A program made the translations under genes and the position numbers. A stretch of 64,000 nucleotides of DNA from the NCBI GenBank assembly GCA_964472135.1, contig CAYYJB010000001.1, forward strand, positions 1 through 64,000, read 5' to 3'. Each line of letters begins with the position of its first letter. Position 1 is the stretch's first letter. Shown piece by piece: positions 1 to 8,829 of the stretch. The notes under the pieces are model-generated. The model was not told the origin of the DNA, searched no databases, and saw nothing but the letters and a program-made list of their open reading frames with translations. Source of the stretch: JAUREX01 sp964472135. Lineage in GTDB: Bacteria > Pseudomonadota > Alphaproteobacteria > Rhodobacterales > Rhodobacteraceae.

Positions 1-74
1 CGTGCGCGAGAACCGCCCGGCCCCCCTTCCCGCCGCCGCCTGAGGCGCCCCGCCCGGCGCGGCCGCGTCCGCGC

Positions 75-107
75 GGCGCCGGGCCCCCTCGATGGGGGGC
101 CGGCGCC
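75..107 (-). terminator. Strong GC hairpin downstream of the quinone oxidoreductase gene
   Basis: Bases 75-88 pair with 94-107 over 14 positions with a single G.G mismatch (83/99) and a five-base loop, TCGAT. The hairpin lies 18 bases past the stop of the leftward gene ending at 125, so it is placed to end that transcript. There is no T-tract, so intrinsic termination is uncertain. The rest of bases 1-124 holds no recognisable gene. Confidence 0.45.
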
Positions 108-124
108 TTCCCCGGGCGCGCGGG

Positions 125-1099
125 TCAGGGGATGAGGACGCTCGCCCCCGTCGTCTCGCGCGCGGCCAGCGCGCGATGCGCCTCGGCCACCTGCGCGAGC
201 GGCAGGCGCTGGTCGATGCGGATCCTGACCGACCCCGAGAGGACCTTGGCGAACAGGTGGCGCGCCATCTCCTGGCAGGTCTCGTGCCGCGCGATATGGG
301 TGAAGAGCGTCGGGCGCGTGATCTGCAGCGACCCCTTCGCCGCGAGCGTCCCGAGGTTCACCGGCGGCACCGGCCCCGAGGCGTTCCCGAAGGAGATCAT
401 CATCCCGAGCGGCCGCAGACAGTCGAGCGAGCCCTCGAAGGTCGCGGCCCCGACCGAATCCATCACCACATCGACGCCCCGTCCGCCCGTGATCTCGCGC
501 ACGCGCGCGGGGAAATCCTCGGCGCGATAGTCGATCGTGTGCGTCGCGCCATGCTCGCGCGCGAGCGCGCATTTCGCCGCCGACCCCGCCGTCGCGATCA
601 GGTTGATCCCCTCCTCGCGCGCCCACTGGCAGGCGATCAGCCCCACGCCCCCCGCCGCGGCGTGAAAGAGCACCCAGTCCCCGCGCTTGAGCGGGACGGT
701 GCGGTGAAAGAGATATTCGACCGTCAGCCCCTTGAGCATCATCGCCGCGCCTTCCTCGAAGCTGATGCCTTCGGGCAGGGGGCAGACCTGGGCCGCGGGC
801 ATGACGCGGGCCTCGCAATAGGCGCCGGGCGGCTGGGCGGCATAGGCGGCGCGGTCGCCGGGCCGCAGATGGGTGACACCCGCGCCGACCGCCTCGATGA
901 TGCCCGCCCCCTCCATCCCGAGCGCCGTCGGCAGCTTCATCGGATAGAGGCCCTGGCGCTGGTAGATGTCGATGAAGTTGAGGCCGCAGGCCTTGTGGCG
1001 GATGCGCACCTCGCCGGGCCCGGGTTCGCCCACCGGGCGATCCTCGATCTTCAGGACCTCGGGTCCGCCGTGTTCGTGGATGACGACCGTTCGTGCCAT
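125..1099 (-). CDS. NADPH:quinone oxidoreductase-like MDR protein
   Basis: This is a 324-residue zinc-independent medium-chain dehydrogenase/reductase of the quinone oxidoreductase type, the usual length for the family. The N-terminal GroES-like half carries NFID at residues 41-44. The nucleotide-binding fold has AAAGGVG at 147-153, which favours NADPH, and no structural zinc cysteine cluster is visible. The likely role is cytoplasmic one- or two-electron reduction of quinones or of an enoyl/enone substrate. Its ATG at 1099 lies one base after the matB stop (1101-1103), so the two are almost certainly co-transcribed and translationally coupled. In that context it might instead act as an enoyl-CoA or enone reductase. 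The physiological substrate cannot be read from the sequence. Confidence 0.85.
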   Translation of the reverse strand: MARTVVIHEHGGPEVLKIEDRPVGEPGPGEVRIRHKACGLNFIDIYQRQGLYPMKLPTALGMEGAGIIEAVGAGVTHLRPGDRAAYAAQPPGAYCEARVMPAAQVCPLPEGISFEEGAAMMLKGLTVEYLFHRTVPLKRGDWVLFHAAAGGVGLIACQWAREEGINLIATAGSAAKCALAREHGATHTIDYRAEDFPARVREITGGRGVDVVMDSVGAATFEGSLDCLRPLGMMISFGNASGPVPPVNLGTLAAKGSLQITRPTLFTHIARHETCQEMARHLFAKVLSGSVRIRIDQRLPLAQVAEAHRALAARETTGASVLIP

Positions 1100-1100
1100 G

Positions 1101-2621
1101 TCATGTCCTTTTCGTGAAATGCCCGGCGTGGCGGGCGCGCAATTCGGCCTTCTGCACCTTGCCCATCGCGTTGCGCGGCAGGGCCTCGGCGATCAGGATA
1201 TCCTTGGGTTGCTTGAAGCGCGCAAGGTTTTCCGCAAGCGCCGCCCGGATCGCCCCGATTTCTGGCGCCCGCCCGGGCGCCGGCACGAGGATCGCCAGCA
1301 CCGCCTCGCCGAAATCGGCGTGCGGCACCCCGACCACCGCCGATTCGAGCACGCCGGGCTGGTCGTCGAGGATCAGCTCTATTTCCTTGGGATAGATGTT
1401 GAACCCGCCCGAGATGATGAGGTCGCGCGCCCGTCCGACGATGGTGACATAGCCATCCGCCCCCTGCACGCCCAGATCGCCCGTGATGAAGAAGCCGTCC
1501 GCGCGCATCTCGGCCGCTGTCTTTTCGGGCATCCGCCAATAGCCGCGAAAGACGTTCGGGCCGCGCACCTCGATCATCCCCGTCTCGCCCGCCGCCAGCG
1601 CGTGGCCCGTCTCGGGGTCGGTTATGCGCAGCTCCACCCCGGGCAGCGGCTGGCCGACGGTGCCCGCCCGCCGCTCGCCCGAAAGCGGGTTCGAGGTGAT
1701 CATGTTCGTCTCGGTCATCCCGTAGCGTTCTAGGATCATGTGGCCCGTGCGCGCCTCGAAGGCGCGGTGCGTCTCGGCCAGAAGGGGCGCCGACCCCGAC
1801 ACGAAAAGCCGCATCCTGGCCGTCAGCGCCCGGTCGAGGCGCGGATCCTCGAGCAGGCGGGTGTAGAAGGTCGGCACGCCCATCAGCACGCTCGCCCGCG
1901 GCATCTCGGCGATCAGCGTCGCCAGATCGAAGCCCGCCATCCAGATCATCCGCGCCCGCGACAGGAGCGCGATGTTCGTCGCAACGAAAAGCCCGTGAGT
2001 GTGAAAGACGGGCAGCGCATGCAAGAGCACGTCATCGGCCGTGAACCCCCAAAGGGCCGCGAGCGTCTCGGCGTTCGACAGGAGGTTCCCCTGCGTCAGC
2101 ATCGCCCCCTTCGACCGCCCCGTGGTGCCGGAGGTATAGAGAAGTGCGGCAAGATCGTCCGCGCCGCGCGGCACCGGCGCGAAGGTCGCGGGCATGGTGG
2201 CGGCGGCCTCGGCAAGGCTGCCGCCCCCCGCGGCATCGAGCGTCAGAAGCCGCGCGCCCGCCGCCGCCGCATGGGGCGCGATCGCCTCGGCCCGGGCGGG
2301 ATCGACGATCACGACCCGCGGCTCGGCGTCAGCCACGAAATAGCCGACCTCGGCCGCCGTATAGGCGGTGTTGAGCGGCAAGAGCACCGCCCCGGTCGCG
2401 AGCGTCGCGCCGTAGAGCGCGAGGAAGGCGGGCGACTTGCCCGCCTGCACCACCACCCGCTCACCCGGCGCCACGCCCGCCGCCCCGAGCGCGCCCGCGA
2501 GCCGCGCCGTCATGGCGGCGATCCCGGCCCCGGTGATGCCGCCGCCGCCGGGCAGCAGCAGCACCTCGTCCTGGCGGTCGGCGAGCGGGGCGAAGAGCGC
2601 GTCATAGAGCGGGTTGGCCAT
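1101..2621 (-). CDS. matB: Malonyl-CoA synthetase (MatB-type acyl-CoA ligase)
   Basis: This 506-residue member of the ANL superfamily activates malonate (or methylmalonate) with ATP and CoA. The phosphate loop YTSGTTGRSKG is at residues 162-172. HALPVFHTHGLF at 201-212 is characteristic of MatB rather than of fatty-acyl ligases. ERYGMTETNM, GFNIYPKEIE and a C-terminal NAMGKVQK with the acylation lysine follow. I start at the ATG at 2621 (MANPLYD), where MatB homology begins. The same frame opens 43 codons earlier, but that extension is basic, low complexity and overlaps the divergent promoter. The gene is first in a two-gene leftward operon with the quinone oxidoreductase and diverges from an aldehyde dehydrogenase. 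No MatA decarboxylase is present nearby. Confidence 0.9.
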   Translation of the reverse strand: MANPLYDALFAPLADRQDEVLLLPGGGGITGAGIAAMTARLAGALGAAGVAPGERVVVQAGKSPAFLALYGATLATGAVLLPLNTAYTAAEVGYFVADAEPRVVIVDPARAEAIAPHAAAAGARLLTLDAAGGGSLAEAAATMPATFAPVPRGADDLAALLYTSGTTGRSKGAMLTQGNLLSNAETLAALWGFTADDVLLHALPVFHTHGLFVATNIALLSRARMIWMAGFDLATLIAEMPRASVLMGVPTFYTRLLEDPRLDRALTARMRLFVSGSAPLLAETHRAFEARTGHMILERYGMTETNMITSNPLSGERRAGTVGQPLPGVELRITDPETGHALAAGETGMIEVRGPNVFRGYWRMPEKTAAEMRADGFFITGDLGVQGADGYVTIVGRARDLIISGGFNIYPKEIELILDDQPGVLESAVVGVPHADFGEAVLAILVPAPGRAPEIGAIRAALAENLARFKQPKDILIAEALPRNAMGKVQKAELRARHAGHFTKRT

Positions 2622-2748
2622 CGGGAACGTCCTTGCGGTCACACTCTGCTTCTGCGCGAAGGCGCGCGATTGGGCAAGGCGTGGCGTGCCCGCTTGCGCC
2701 CCGCACCGCCGCCTGCCACATAGCGCCCGAGGAGCAGCGGAGGCCGCC

Positions 2749-4188
2749 ATGATCGAGAAGCGCCAGTTCTACATCGACGGGTCCTGGGTCGATCCGCTCG
2801 TGCCCCACGACCATGCGGTGATCGATCCGGCCACCGAAGAGCCCTGCGCGATCATCAGCCTGGGGTCGGATGCCGACGCCGACCGCGCGGTGGCCGCCGC
2901 CGTGCGCGCCTTTCCGGCCTGGTCGCAGACCGCGCCCGCCGAGCGCCGCGCCCTGATCGAGCGGTTGCTCGCGATCTACGAGGCCCGGATCGAGCCCATG
3001 GCGCAGGCGATCAGCCTCGAGATGGGCGCGCCCATCGATCTGGCGCGCTCGGATCAGGCGACGGCCGGCAACTGGCACATCCGCAACTTCCTGCGCGCCT
3101 TCGACCGGATCGAGTGGATCCGCCCCCTCGGCCCCCACGCCCCCGACAACCGCATCGCGCTCGAGCCGATCGGGGTTGCCGCGCTCATCACGCCGTGGAA
3201 CTGGCCGATGAACCAGATCGCGCTCAAGGTCACGCCGGCGCTGCTTGCGGGCTGCACGGTCGTCTTGAAACCCTCCGAGCAGTCGCCCCTCTCGGCCATG
3301 CTCTTTGCCGAGATGCTGCACGAGGCCGGCGTGCCGGCGGGCGTCTTCAACCTTGTCAACGGCGACGGCGCGGGCGTGGGCAGCCGCCTCTCGGCCCATC
3401 CCGATGTCGAGATGGTCTCCTTCACCGGTTCGACCCGCGCGGGCCGCGCGATCAGCCGTGCCGCGGCCGACACGCTCAAGCGCGTGACGCTCGAATTGGG
3501 CGGCAAGGGCGCGAACCTCGTCTTCGCCGATGCCGACCCCGAGGCGGTGCGCCGGGGCGTTCTCCATTGCTTCGAGAATTCGGGCCAGTCGTGCAACGCC
3601 CCGACGCGTATGCTGGTCGAGCGTCCCGCCTATGAGGCGACCGTGGCCGAGGCGGCCCGCATCGCGCACGAGATGCGCGTCGCCTCGCCGCGCGCCGAGG
3701 GGGGGCATATCGGCCCCGTCGTCAACCGCAGCCAGTTCACCCGCATCCAGGAACTGATCGAATCGGGCATCGCCGAGGGCGCGCGCCTCGTCGCCGGCGG
3801 CCCCGGCCTGCCCGAGGGCCTCAACCGCGGCTTCTACGTCCGCCCGACTGTCTTTGCCGATGTCCGCCCCGGCATGCGGATCGAGCGCGAGGAGATCTTC
3901 GGCCCCGTCCTGTCGATCCTGCCCTTCGACACCGAGGACGAGGCCGTCGCCATCGCCAACGACACGCCCTATGGCCTGACGAATTACGTCCAGAGCGCCG
4001 ACGGCGCCCGGCGCAACCGCCTCGCGCGGCGTCTGCGCTCGGGCATGGTGCAGATGAACGGCCGCCCCCGCGGCGCCGGCGCCCCCTTTGGCGGCGTCAA
4101 GGCATCGGGCCGGGCGCGCGAGGGTGGCGTCTGGGGCATCGAGGAGTTCCTCGAGGTCAAGGCCATTTCCGGCTGGGATCCCGCCTGA
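2749..4188 (+). CDS. NAD(P)-dependent aldehyde dehydrogenase
   Basis: This 479-residue protein of the aldehyde dehydrogenase superfamily oxidises an aldehyde to its acid. TPWNWPMNQ at residues 148-156 and FTGSTRAGR at 225-233 form the cofactor site. Glu249 (LELGGKG) is the general base and Cys282 (NSGQSCNAPTR) the nucleophile. I chose the ATG at 2749 because a purine-rich GAGGAGCAGCGGAGG stretch precedes it and family homology starts there; the open frame extends upstream without homology. It diverges from matB across 127 bases, so shared regulation is plausible. It belongs to the broad class active on succinate-semialdehyde-, betaine- or aromatic-type aldehydes, and the sequence alone does not settle the substrate. 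Confidence 0.9.
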   Translation: MIEKRQFYIDGSWVDPLVPHDHAVIDPATEEPCAIISLGSDADADRAVAAAVRAFPAWSQTAPAERRALIERLLAIYEARIEPMAQAISLEMGAPIDLARSDQATAGNWHIRNFLRAFDRIEWIRPLGPHAPDNRIALEPIGVAALITPWNWPMNQIALKVTPALLAGCTVVLKPSEQSPLSAMLFAEMLHEAGVPAGVFNLVNGDGAGVGSRLSAHPDVEMVSFTGSTRAGRAISRAAADTLKRVTLELGGKGANLVFADADPEAVRRGVLHCFENSGQSCNAPTRMLVERPAYEATVAEAARIAHEMRVASPRAEGGHIGPVVNRSQFTRIQELIESGIAEGARLVAGGPGLPEGLNRGFYVRPTVFADVRPGMRIEREEIFGPVLSILPFDTEDEAVAIANDTPYGLTNYVQSADGARRNRLARRLRSGMVQMNGRPRGAGAPFGGVKASGRAREGGVWGIEEFLEVKAISGWDPA

Positions 4189-4248
4189 GCGCTACCGCGC
4201 CGGCGGGCGCGCGCTGCCCAGTCTCTTTTTCGTTTGATCGCCGAACGA

Positions 4249-4268
4249 GTTGAGATAGCGTTCTCAAC
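4249..4268. promoter_or_regulatory. Perfect inverted repeat GTTGAGA-N6-TCTCAAC upstream of fadD
   Basis: Two perfect 7-base arms (4249-4255 and 4262-4268) are separated by TAGCGT. The site overlaps a weak candidate promoter, TTGATC at 4234-4239 with TAGCGT at 4256-4261 (16-base spacer). It ends 26 bases before the FadD start. The geometry suits a dimeric repressor that blocks RNA polymerase, such as a TetR- or GntR-type fatty-acid regulator. No such regulator is encoded next to it, so the binding protein is unknown. Confidence 0.5.
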
Positions 4269-4294
4269 GTGGGAGTGACCTTGGGGAGAGGTTC

Positions 4295-6016
4295 ATGGGG
4301 CATCCGGATCGGCCGTGGACCGCATTCTACCGTGCCGGCGCACGGACCGAGATCGATGCTCCCGCCGACCGCAACCTCGCGGCGATGATCGCAGCGGTGG
4401 CGGCGCGCTATGGCAAGGCGCCGGCCTTTACCTGCTGCCTGCCCAACGGCATGAACGGCACGCTGAGCTTTGCGCAGGTTGACGAGATGTCGGATGCGCT
4501 GGCGGCCTATCTGCGCGAGGTCGCGGGCCTTTCGCCGGGCGACCGCGTCGCGGTGCAGATGCCGAACTGCCTGTCGTTTCCGGTCGCGGCCTTCGGCGTG
4601 TTCAAGGCGGGCTGCGTGCTCGTCAATGTCAACCCGCTCTATACCGCCGATGAGATGGCGCGCCAGTTCGAGGACGCGCGCCCCCATGCGCTGATCGTGA
4701 TGGACATGTTCGCGGGCAAGCTGTCGCGCGCGACCGCCCGCCATCCCATTGCGCACGTGATCGTGACGCGGGTTGCCGAGTTCCTGCCCGCCATGCCACG
4801 CGGGATCGTGGGCCTCGTGCAGAAATACTGGGACAAGTCGGTGCCACCGATCGAGCGGCCCCATACCCGCCTGCCCGCGGCGCTGGCGGCGGGCCGGGCA
4901 CGCATCAAGGCGGGCAAGGCGCAGGTCGCGGCCTATCACCGGGATGTCGCGGGCGATGATGTCGCGGTGCTTCAATACACCGGCGGCACCACGGGCGGCG
5001 CGAAGGGCGCGATGCTGACCCATGCCAATCTGCTCGTGAACATGGAGCAGACGATGGAGCTGATCGAGGGCCTCGAAAAGGGCCGCGAGGTCGCGCTGAC
5101 CGCGCTGCCGCTCTATCACATCTTCGCCTTCACCGTGAACCTGCTCGGCTTCTACTGGCTCGGCGCGCGCAACGTCCTGATCCCCAGTCCCCGCCCGCTC
5201 TCGAACCTCAGGCGCGCGTTCGAGAACTACAAGATCACCTGGATGAGCGGGGTCAACACCCTATTCAACGGGCTGACGAACGAGCTGTGGTTCCAGGACA
5301 GCCCGCCGCGGCACCTGAAATTCGCCTCGGCCGGCGGCATGGCGCTGCAATCTTCCGTCGCCGCGCGCTGGTCGGCGCTGACTGGGCGGCCGGTGCTGCA
5401 GGGCTACGGGCTGACGGAGACCTCGCCCGTGCTGACCTTCAACCCGCTCGGGCGGGCGCGCGAGGGCTCGGTCGGGGTGCCCGTTCCCTCGACCGAGATC
5501 GCCTGCCTCGACGATGCGGGCAACCCCGTTCCCGCGGGCGAGGCGGGCGAGATCGCGGCGCGCGGGCCGCAGGTGATGAAGGGCTACTGGGAAAAGCCCG
5601 AGGAAACCGCCACCGCCATGCGCGGCGGTTGGTTCCTGACGGGCGACATCGGCACCATGGACGCCGACGGCTATCTGCGCATCGTCGACCGCAAGAAGGA
5701 CATGATCATCGTCTCGGGCTTCAACGTCTATCCCAACGAGGTCGAAGACGTGCTCGCCACGCATCCCGGCGTGCGCGAGGTCGCCGTCATCGGCGTGCCC
5801 GACGCCGCGGCGGGCGAGGTCGTCAAGGCCTTCGTCGTGGCCGCCGACCCCGCCCCGACGGCCGAGGATCTGCGCGCCCATGCGCGCCAGCATCTGACCG
5901 GCTACAAGGTGCCGACCCTCTACGAGTTCCGGGATGAGTTGCCGAAATCCAATGTCGGCAAGATCCTCAGGAAGGATCTGCGCGCCGAGGCGCTGGCAAA
6001 GATCGCGGCGGAGTGA
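4295..6016 (+). CDS. fadD: Long-chain fatty acid-CoA ligase (FadD-type)
   Basis: This 573-residue ANL-superfamily ligase activates fatty acids to acyl-CoA for beta-oxidation at the inner face of the membrane. The phosphate loop YTGGTTGGAKG is at residues 228-238, followed by GYGLTETSP, WFLTGDIG, DRKKDMIIVSGFNVYPNE and the C-terminal KSNVGKILRKDLR with the catalytic lysine. The combination LPLYHIFAFTVN and SGFNVYPNEVE is typical of proteobacterial FadD. A purine-rich site, GGGGAGAGG, precedes the ATG at 4295. The stop is six bases before the transporter gene at 6023, which suggests one transcript. Upstream is the inverted repeat at 4249-4268. Chain-length preference is not visible. Confidence 0.9.
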   Translation: MGHPDRPWTAFYRAGARTEIDAPADRNLAAMIAAVAARYGKAPAFTCCLPNGMNGTLSFAQVDEMSDALAAYLREVAGLSPGDRVAVQMPNCLSFPVAAFGVFKAGCVLVNVNPLYTADEMARQFEDARPHALIVMDMFAGKLSRATARHPIAHVIVTRVAEFLPAMPRGIVGLVQKYWDKSVPPIERPHTRLPAALAAGRARIKAGKAQVAAYHRDVAGDDVAVLQYTGGTTGGAKGAMLTHANLLVNMEQTMELIEGLEKGREVALTALPLYHIFAFTVNLLGFYWLGARNVLIPSPRPLSNLRRAFENYKITWMSGVNTLFNGLTNELWFQDSPPRHLKFASAGGMALQSSVAARWSALTGRPVLQGYGLTETSPVLTFNPLGRAREGSVGVPVPSTEIACLDDAGNPVPAGEAGEIAARGPQVMKGYWEKPEETATAMRGGWFLTGDIGTMDADGYLRIVDRKKDMIIVSGFNVYPNEVEDVLATHPGVREVAVIGVPDAAAGEVVKAFVVAADPAPTAEDLRAHARQHLTGYKVPTLYEFRDELPKSNVGKILRKDLRAEALAKIAAE

Positions 6017-6022
6017 TCTGAA

Positions 6023-6904
6023 ATGGTTGATGAATTCACCCAGACGCTGCTTGGCATCATGGTTGCCGTCATCATGCTGGGGATGGGCGCCTCGCTCACG
6101 CCGCGAGACTTCTACCTCGCGCTCAGGCGGCCCTACGGGCTCGCCGTGGGCGTGATCAGCCAATACGGGATCATGCCGCTTCTCGGTTTCGCGCTGGCGA
6201 TGTTTCTGGTGGTGCCCGAGCCCATCGCCATCGGCATCCTGATCATGGCCTGCATGCCGGGCGGCACGACATCGAACATCTTCACCTATTTCTCCAGGGG
6301 CAATCTGGCGCTGTCGGTCCTCATGACGGTCACCTCGACCGTCCTCGGGGTGGTGATGATCCCGCTGATCCTGCTCGTCTATGCCTCGGCGCTCGATCTC
6401 GACATCCCGCGCGAGGATATCGTGCGGGTGCTGATCGTGCTGCTCGTGCCCGTCGCGATCGGGATGGGGTTGCGCCGGCTCAATGCCAATGTGGGCGCGG
6501 TGATCGAGTTCTGCGGCGCGATCCTCGCGCTGTTCTTCATCGCCTTCATCATGCTGACATGGATCCCGCAGAACTGGCAGTTCCTGCTCAATACAACGCC
6601 CGCGACCTATGCGGCCGCGATCGGGCTCGGGCTGATCGGGATCGTGCTCGGCTACGGGTTTGCGATCGCGATCAGGCTGCATCCGCGCAACGCGCGCACC
6701 GTCGCGCTCGAGACCGGGATCCAGAACGGGCCGCTTGCCATCGCGATCATCGTCTTCACCTTCCCGCCCGAAGAGCAGCAGGCGATCATGGCGGTGCCCG
6801 CGCTCTATTCGCTCTTCATCGTGATCGTCTCGACGCTCGTGACGCTGTTCTTCCGCCGCGCCAACACGGCGGCCGAACAGAAGCTGCCCGACAGCCTGCT
6901 CTAG
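6023..6904 (+). CDS. Bile acid:sodium symporter family (BASS) membrane transporter
   Basis: This 293-residue protein is made almost entirely of hydrophobic helices (eight to ten by eye) and belongs to the bile acid:sodium symporter/arsenite permease-like superfamily. GGTTSNIFTYFSRGNLALS near residues 81-99 and ETGIQNGPLAIAI near 230-242 correspond to the two discontinuous-helix crossing regions of BASS proteins. It should act as a sodium-coupled carrier for an organic anion in the inner membrane. It follows fadD after six bases and has no separate promoter. An anionic or acyl substrate handled with FadD is a reasonable inference but not demonstrated; bacterial BASS members also carry 2-oxo acids and pantoate. 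Confidence 0.85.
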   Translation: MVDEFTQTLLGIMVAVIMLGMGASLTPRDFYLALRRPYGLAVGVISQYGIMPLLGFALAMFLVVPEPIAIGILIMACMPGGTTSNIFTYFSRGNLALSVLMTVTSTVLGVVMIPLILLVYASALDLDIPREDIVRVLIVLLVPVAIGMGLRRLNANVGAVIEFCGAILALFFIAFIMLTWIPQNWQFLLNTTPATYAAAIGLGLIGIVLGYGFAIAIRLHPRNARTVALETGIQNGPLAIAIIVFTFPPEEQQAIMAVPALYSLFIVIVSTLVTLFFRRANTAAEQKLPDSLL

Positions 6905-6938
6905 CCGGCGCGGGGTCGGGTGGGGCAGGGGCGGCGCG

Positions 6939-8627
6939 CTATGCCCCGGTCGCCCGCGCCCGAAGCGCCGCCGCGCGGATCGCGCTCAGCGTCGTGCGGG
7001 TCGTGATGGCCTCGGGGTCGACCCGGGCCTCGATCAGCGCGGGGCCGTCCGCGGCCAGCGCGCGCTCGAGCACGGGCACGATGTCCTCGGTCCGGCCGAG
7101 GGTCTCGGCGTGTAGGCCGTAGGCGCGCGCGAGTGCGGCGAAATCGGGGTTGACCAGATCGGTGCCGCTCACCCGGCCCGGAAAGGTCTTTTCCTGATGC
7201 ATCCGGATCGTGCCATACGAGGCGTTGTTGACCACCACGAACAACGCCTTCGCGCCGAACTGAACCGCCGTCCCGAGTTCCTGCCCGTTCATCTGAAAAC
7301 AGCCGTCGCCCGCAAAGCAGACCACCCGGCGCCCCGGCGCGGCGATCGCGGCCGCCACCGCTGCCGGCACGCCATAGCCCATCGCGCCGTTGGTGGGCGC
7401 AAGCTGCGTGCGATAGCGGCGAAAGCGATAGTGCTTGTGCACCCAGCCCGTGTAATTCCCCGCCCCGTTGGTGATGATCGCGTCGGCCTCGAGACGCGCC
7501 GCAAGTGCTGCCATGAACACCCCCATGTCGAGCGCGCCCGGTTGCGGCAGCGGCGGCAGCAGCGCGACATAGCCCGCATGTGCCTCGGCCCGCCAACGAC
7601 GGCGCGCTTCGCTCGAGGGCAGGTCGTGGCGGGCGAGGGCGCGCGCGAACGCCGCGCTGTCGGAGACGATCGGCAGGTCGGGGTAGTAGACACGGCCGAG
7701 TTCGTCGCCGTCGGGATGGACATGCACCAGCCGCTGTGGCCCGCGCGGCGGCTCGGGCACGGTGTATCCCTGCGTCGTCATCTCGCCCAGCCGCGCGCCG
7801 AGAACGATCAGCAGATCGCTCTCTCTCGCGCGCGCGACGATTGCGGGATGCGCGCCGATGCCCAGATCGCCGCCATAGCAGGGGTGGTGATTGTCGAAAT
7901 AATCCTGGCAGCGCAACGATGTCACGACCGGCAGATCGGCGCGCGCGGCGAACTGCTCGAAGGCGTCCTTGGCCTCGGTATCCCAGCCCGGCCCGCCGAG
8001 GATGCACAGCGGCCGCGACGCCCCCGCGAGGTCATCGAGAAACGCCTTCACCTCATGCCCGGCGGGTGCCGCGCGGATGCGCCGCGCGGGTGGCAGATCG
8101 GCGACGGATGCGCGCTCGGCGAACACGTCCTCGGGAATCGCGAGCACGACGGGCCCGGGCCGTCCCGACTGCGCGAGGTGGAAGGCATGGCTCAGGTGCT
8201 CGGGCAGGCGCGCTGCGCTGTCGATCTCGGCCACCCATTTTGCCATCGGCGCGAACATGTGGCGAAACTCGACCTCCTGAAAGGCCTCGCGCTCGCGCTG
8301 GTCGCGCGCGACCTGTCCGATCAGCACGACCATGGGGCTCGAATCCTGAAACGCGGTGTGGATCCCGATGCTCGCGTTGCAGGCGCCGGGCCCGCGCGTG
8401 ACGACACAGACCCCGGGGCGGCCGGTCAGCTTGGCGTGGGCATCAGCCATGAACGCGGCCCCCCCCTCCTGACGGCAGGAAATGAAGCGCAGCCGGTCCG
8501 ATCTGGCGTGGATGGCATCGAGCAGCCCGAGAAAGCTTTCGCCCGGAACGCCGAAAAGCGTGTCTGCCCCGTTCGCGACCAGGGCATCGGCGATGATCTC
8601 TGCACCGCTGCGCGTCGTCTCGACCAT
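6939..8627 (-). CDS. ThDP-dependent enzyme, acetolactate synthase large subunit-like
   Basis: This 562-residue enzyme has the three-domain architecture of acetolactate synthase and its decarboxylase relatives. FGVPGES is at residues 25-31. Glu54 in CRQEGGAAFM should be the cofactor-activating glutamate. GDGCFQMNGQ with a following NN pair forms the ThDP/magnesium motif in the C-terminal domain. The ATG at 8627 follows a strong AGAGGAGGC site; an earlier in-frame start lacks one. No regulatory small subunit (IlvH/IlvN) is adjacent, so this is probably a catabolic or specialised enzyme (2-oxo acid decarboxylase, carboligase or catabolic acetolactate synthase) rather than the biosynthetic one. 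It converges with the BASS gene and diverges from the amidotransferase gene. Confidence 0.85.
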   Translation of the reverse strand: MVETTRSGAEIIADALVANGADTLFGVPGESFLGLLDAIHARSDRLRFISCRQEGGAAFMADAHAKLTGRPGVCVVTRGPGACNASIGIHTAFQDSSPMVVLIGQVARDQREREAFQEVEFRHMFAPMAKWVAEIDSAARLPEHLSHAFHLAQSGRPGPVVLAIPEDVFAERASVADLPPARRIRAAPAGHEVKAFLDDLAGASRPLCILGGPGWDTEAKDAFEQFAARADLPVVTSLRCQDYFDNHHPCYGGDLGIGAHPAIVARARESDLLIVLGARLGEMTTQGYTVPEPPRGPQRLVHVHPDGDELGRVYYPDLPIVSDSAAFARALARHDLPSSEARRRWRAEAHAGYVALLPPLPQPGALDMGVFMAALAARLEADAIITNGAGNYTGWVHKHYRFRRYRTQLAPTNGAMGYGVPAAVAAAIAAPGRRVVCFAGDGCFQMNGQELGTAVQFGAKALFVVVNNASYGTIRMHQEKTFPGRVSGTDLVNPDFAALARAYGLHAETLGRTEDIVPVLERALAADGPALIEARVDPEAITTRTTLSAIRAAALRARATGA

Positions 8628-8644
8628 CTGCGCCTCCTCTGACC

Positions 8645-8660
8645 GTCGGGAATTGCCGAC
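8645..8660. promoter_or_regulatory. Near-palindrome GTCGGGAATTGCCGAC in the leader of the ThDP enzyme gene
   Basis: The 16 bases are palindromic except for one central pair (positions 6 and 11) and lie 17 bases upstream of the start codon at 8627. The site could be an operator or a small 5'-UTR hairpin. A second short inverted repeat, GCGCC-GT-GGCGC, lies at 8685-8696 in the same divergent promoter region. No cognate regulator gene is nearby. Confidence 0.3.
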
Positions 8661-8829
8661 TTGCCCGAGCATAGAGGACCAATCGCGCCGTGGCGCAACC
8701 CCCGGTGCGCGGCGGCGAAGGGTGCGGTGGGGATCAGAAAATTTCTTGGCCCTTGGCCCGCGATTTCCTTTTGCAACCGGACGCCGCCTCTGGCCTAGAG
8801 TGGGCGGGTAAGGATGAGGGGGGGCCGGA

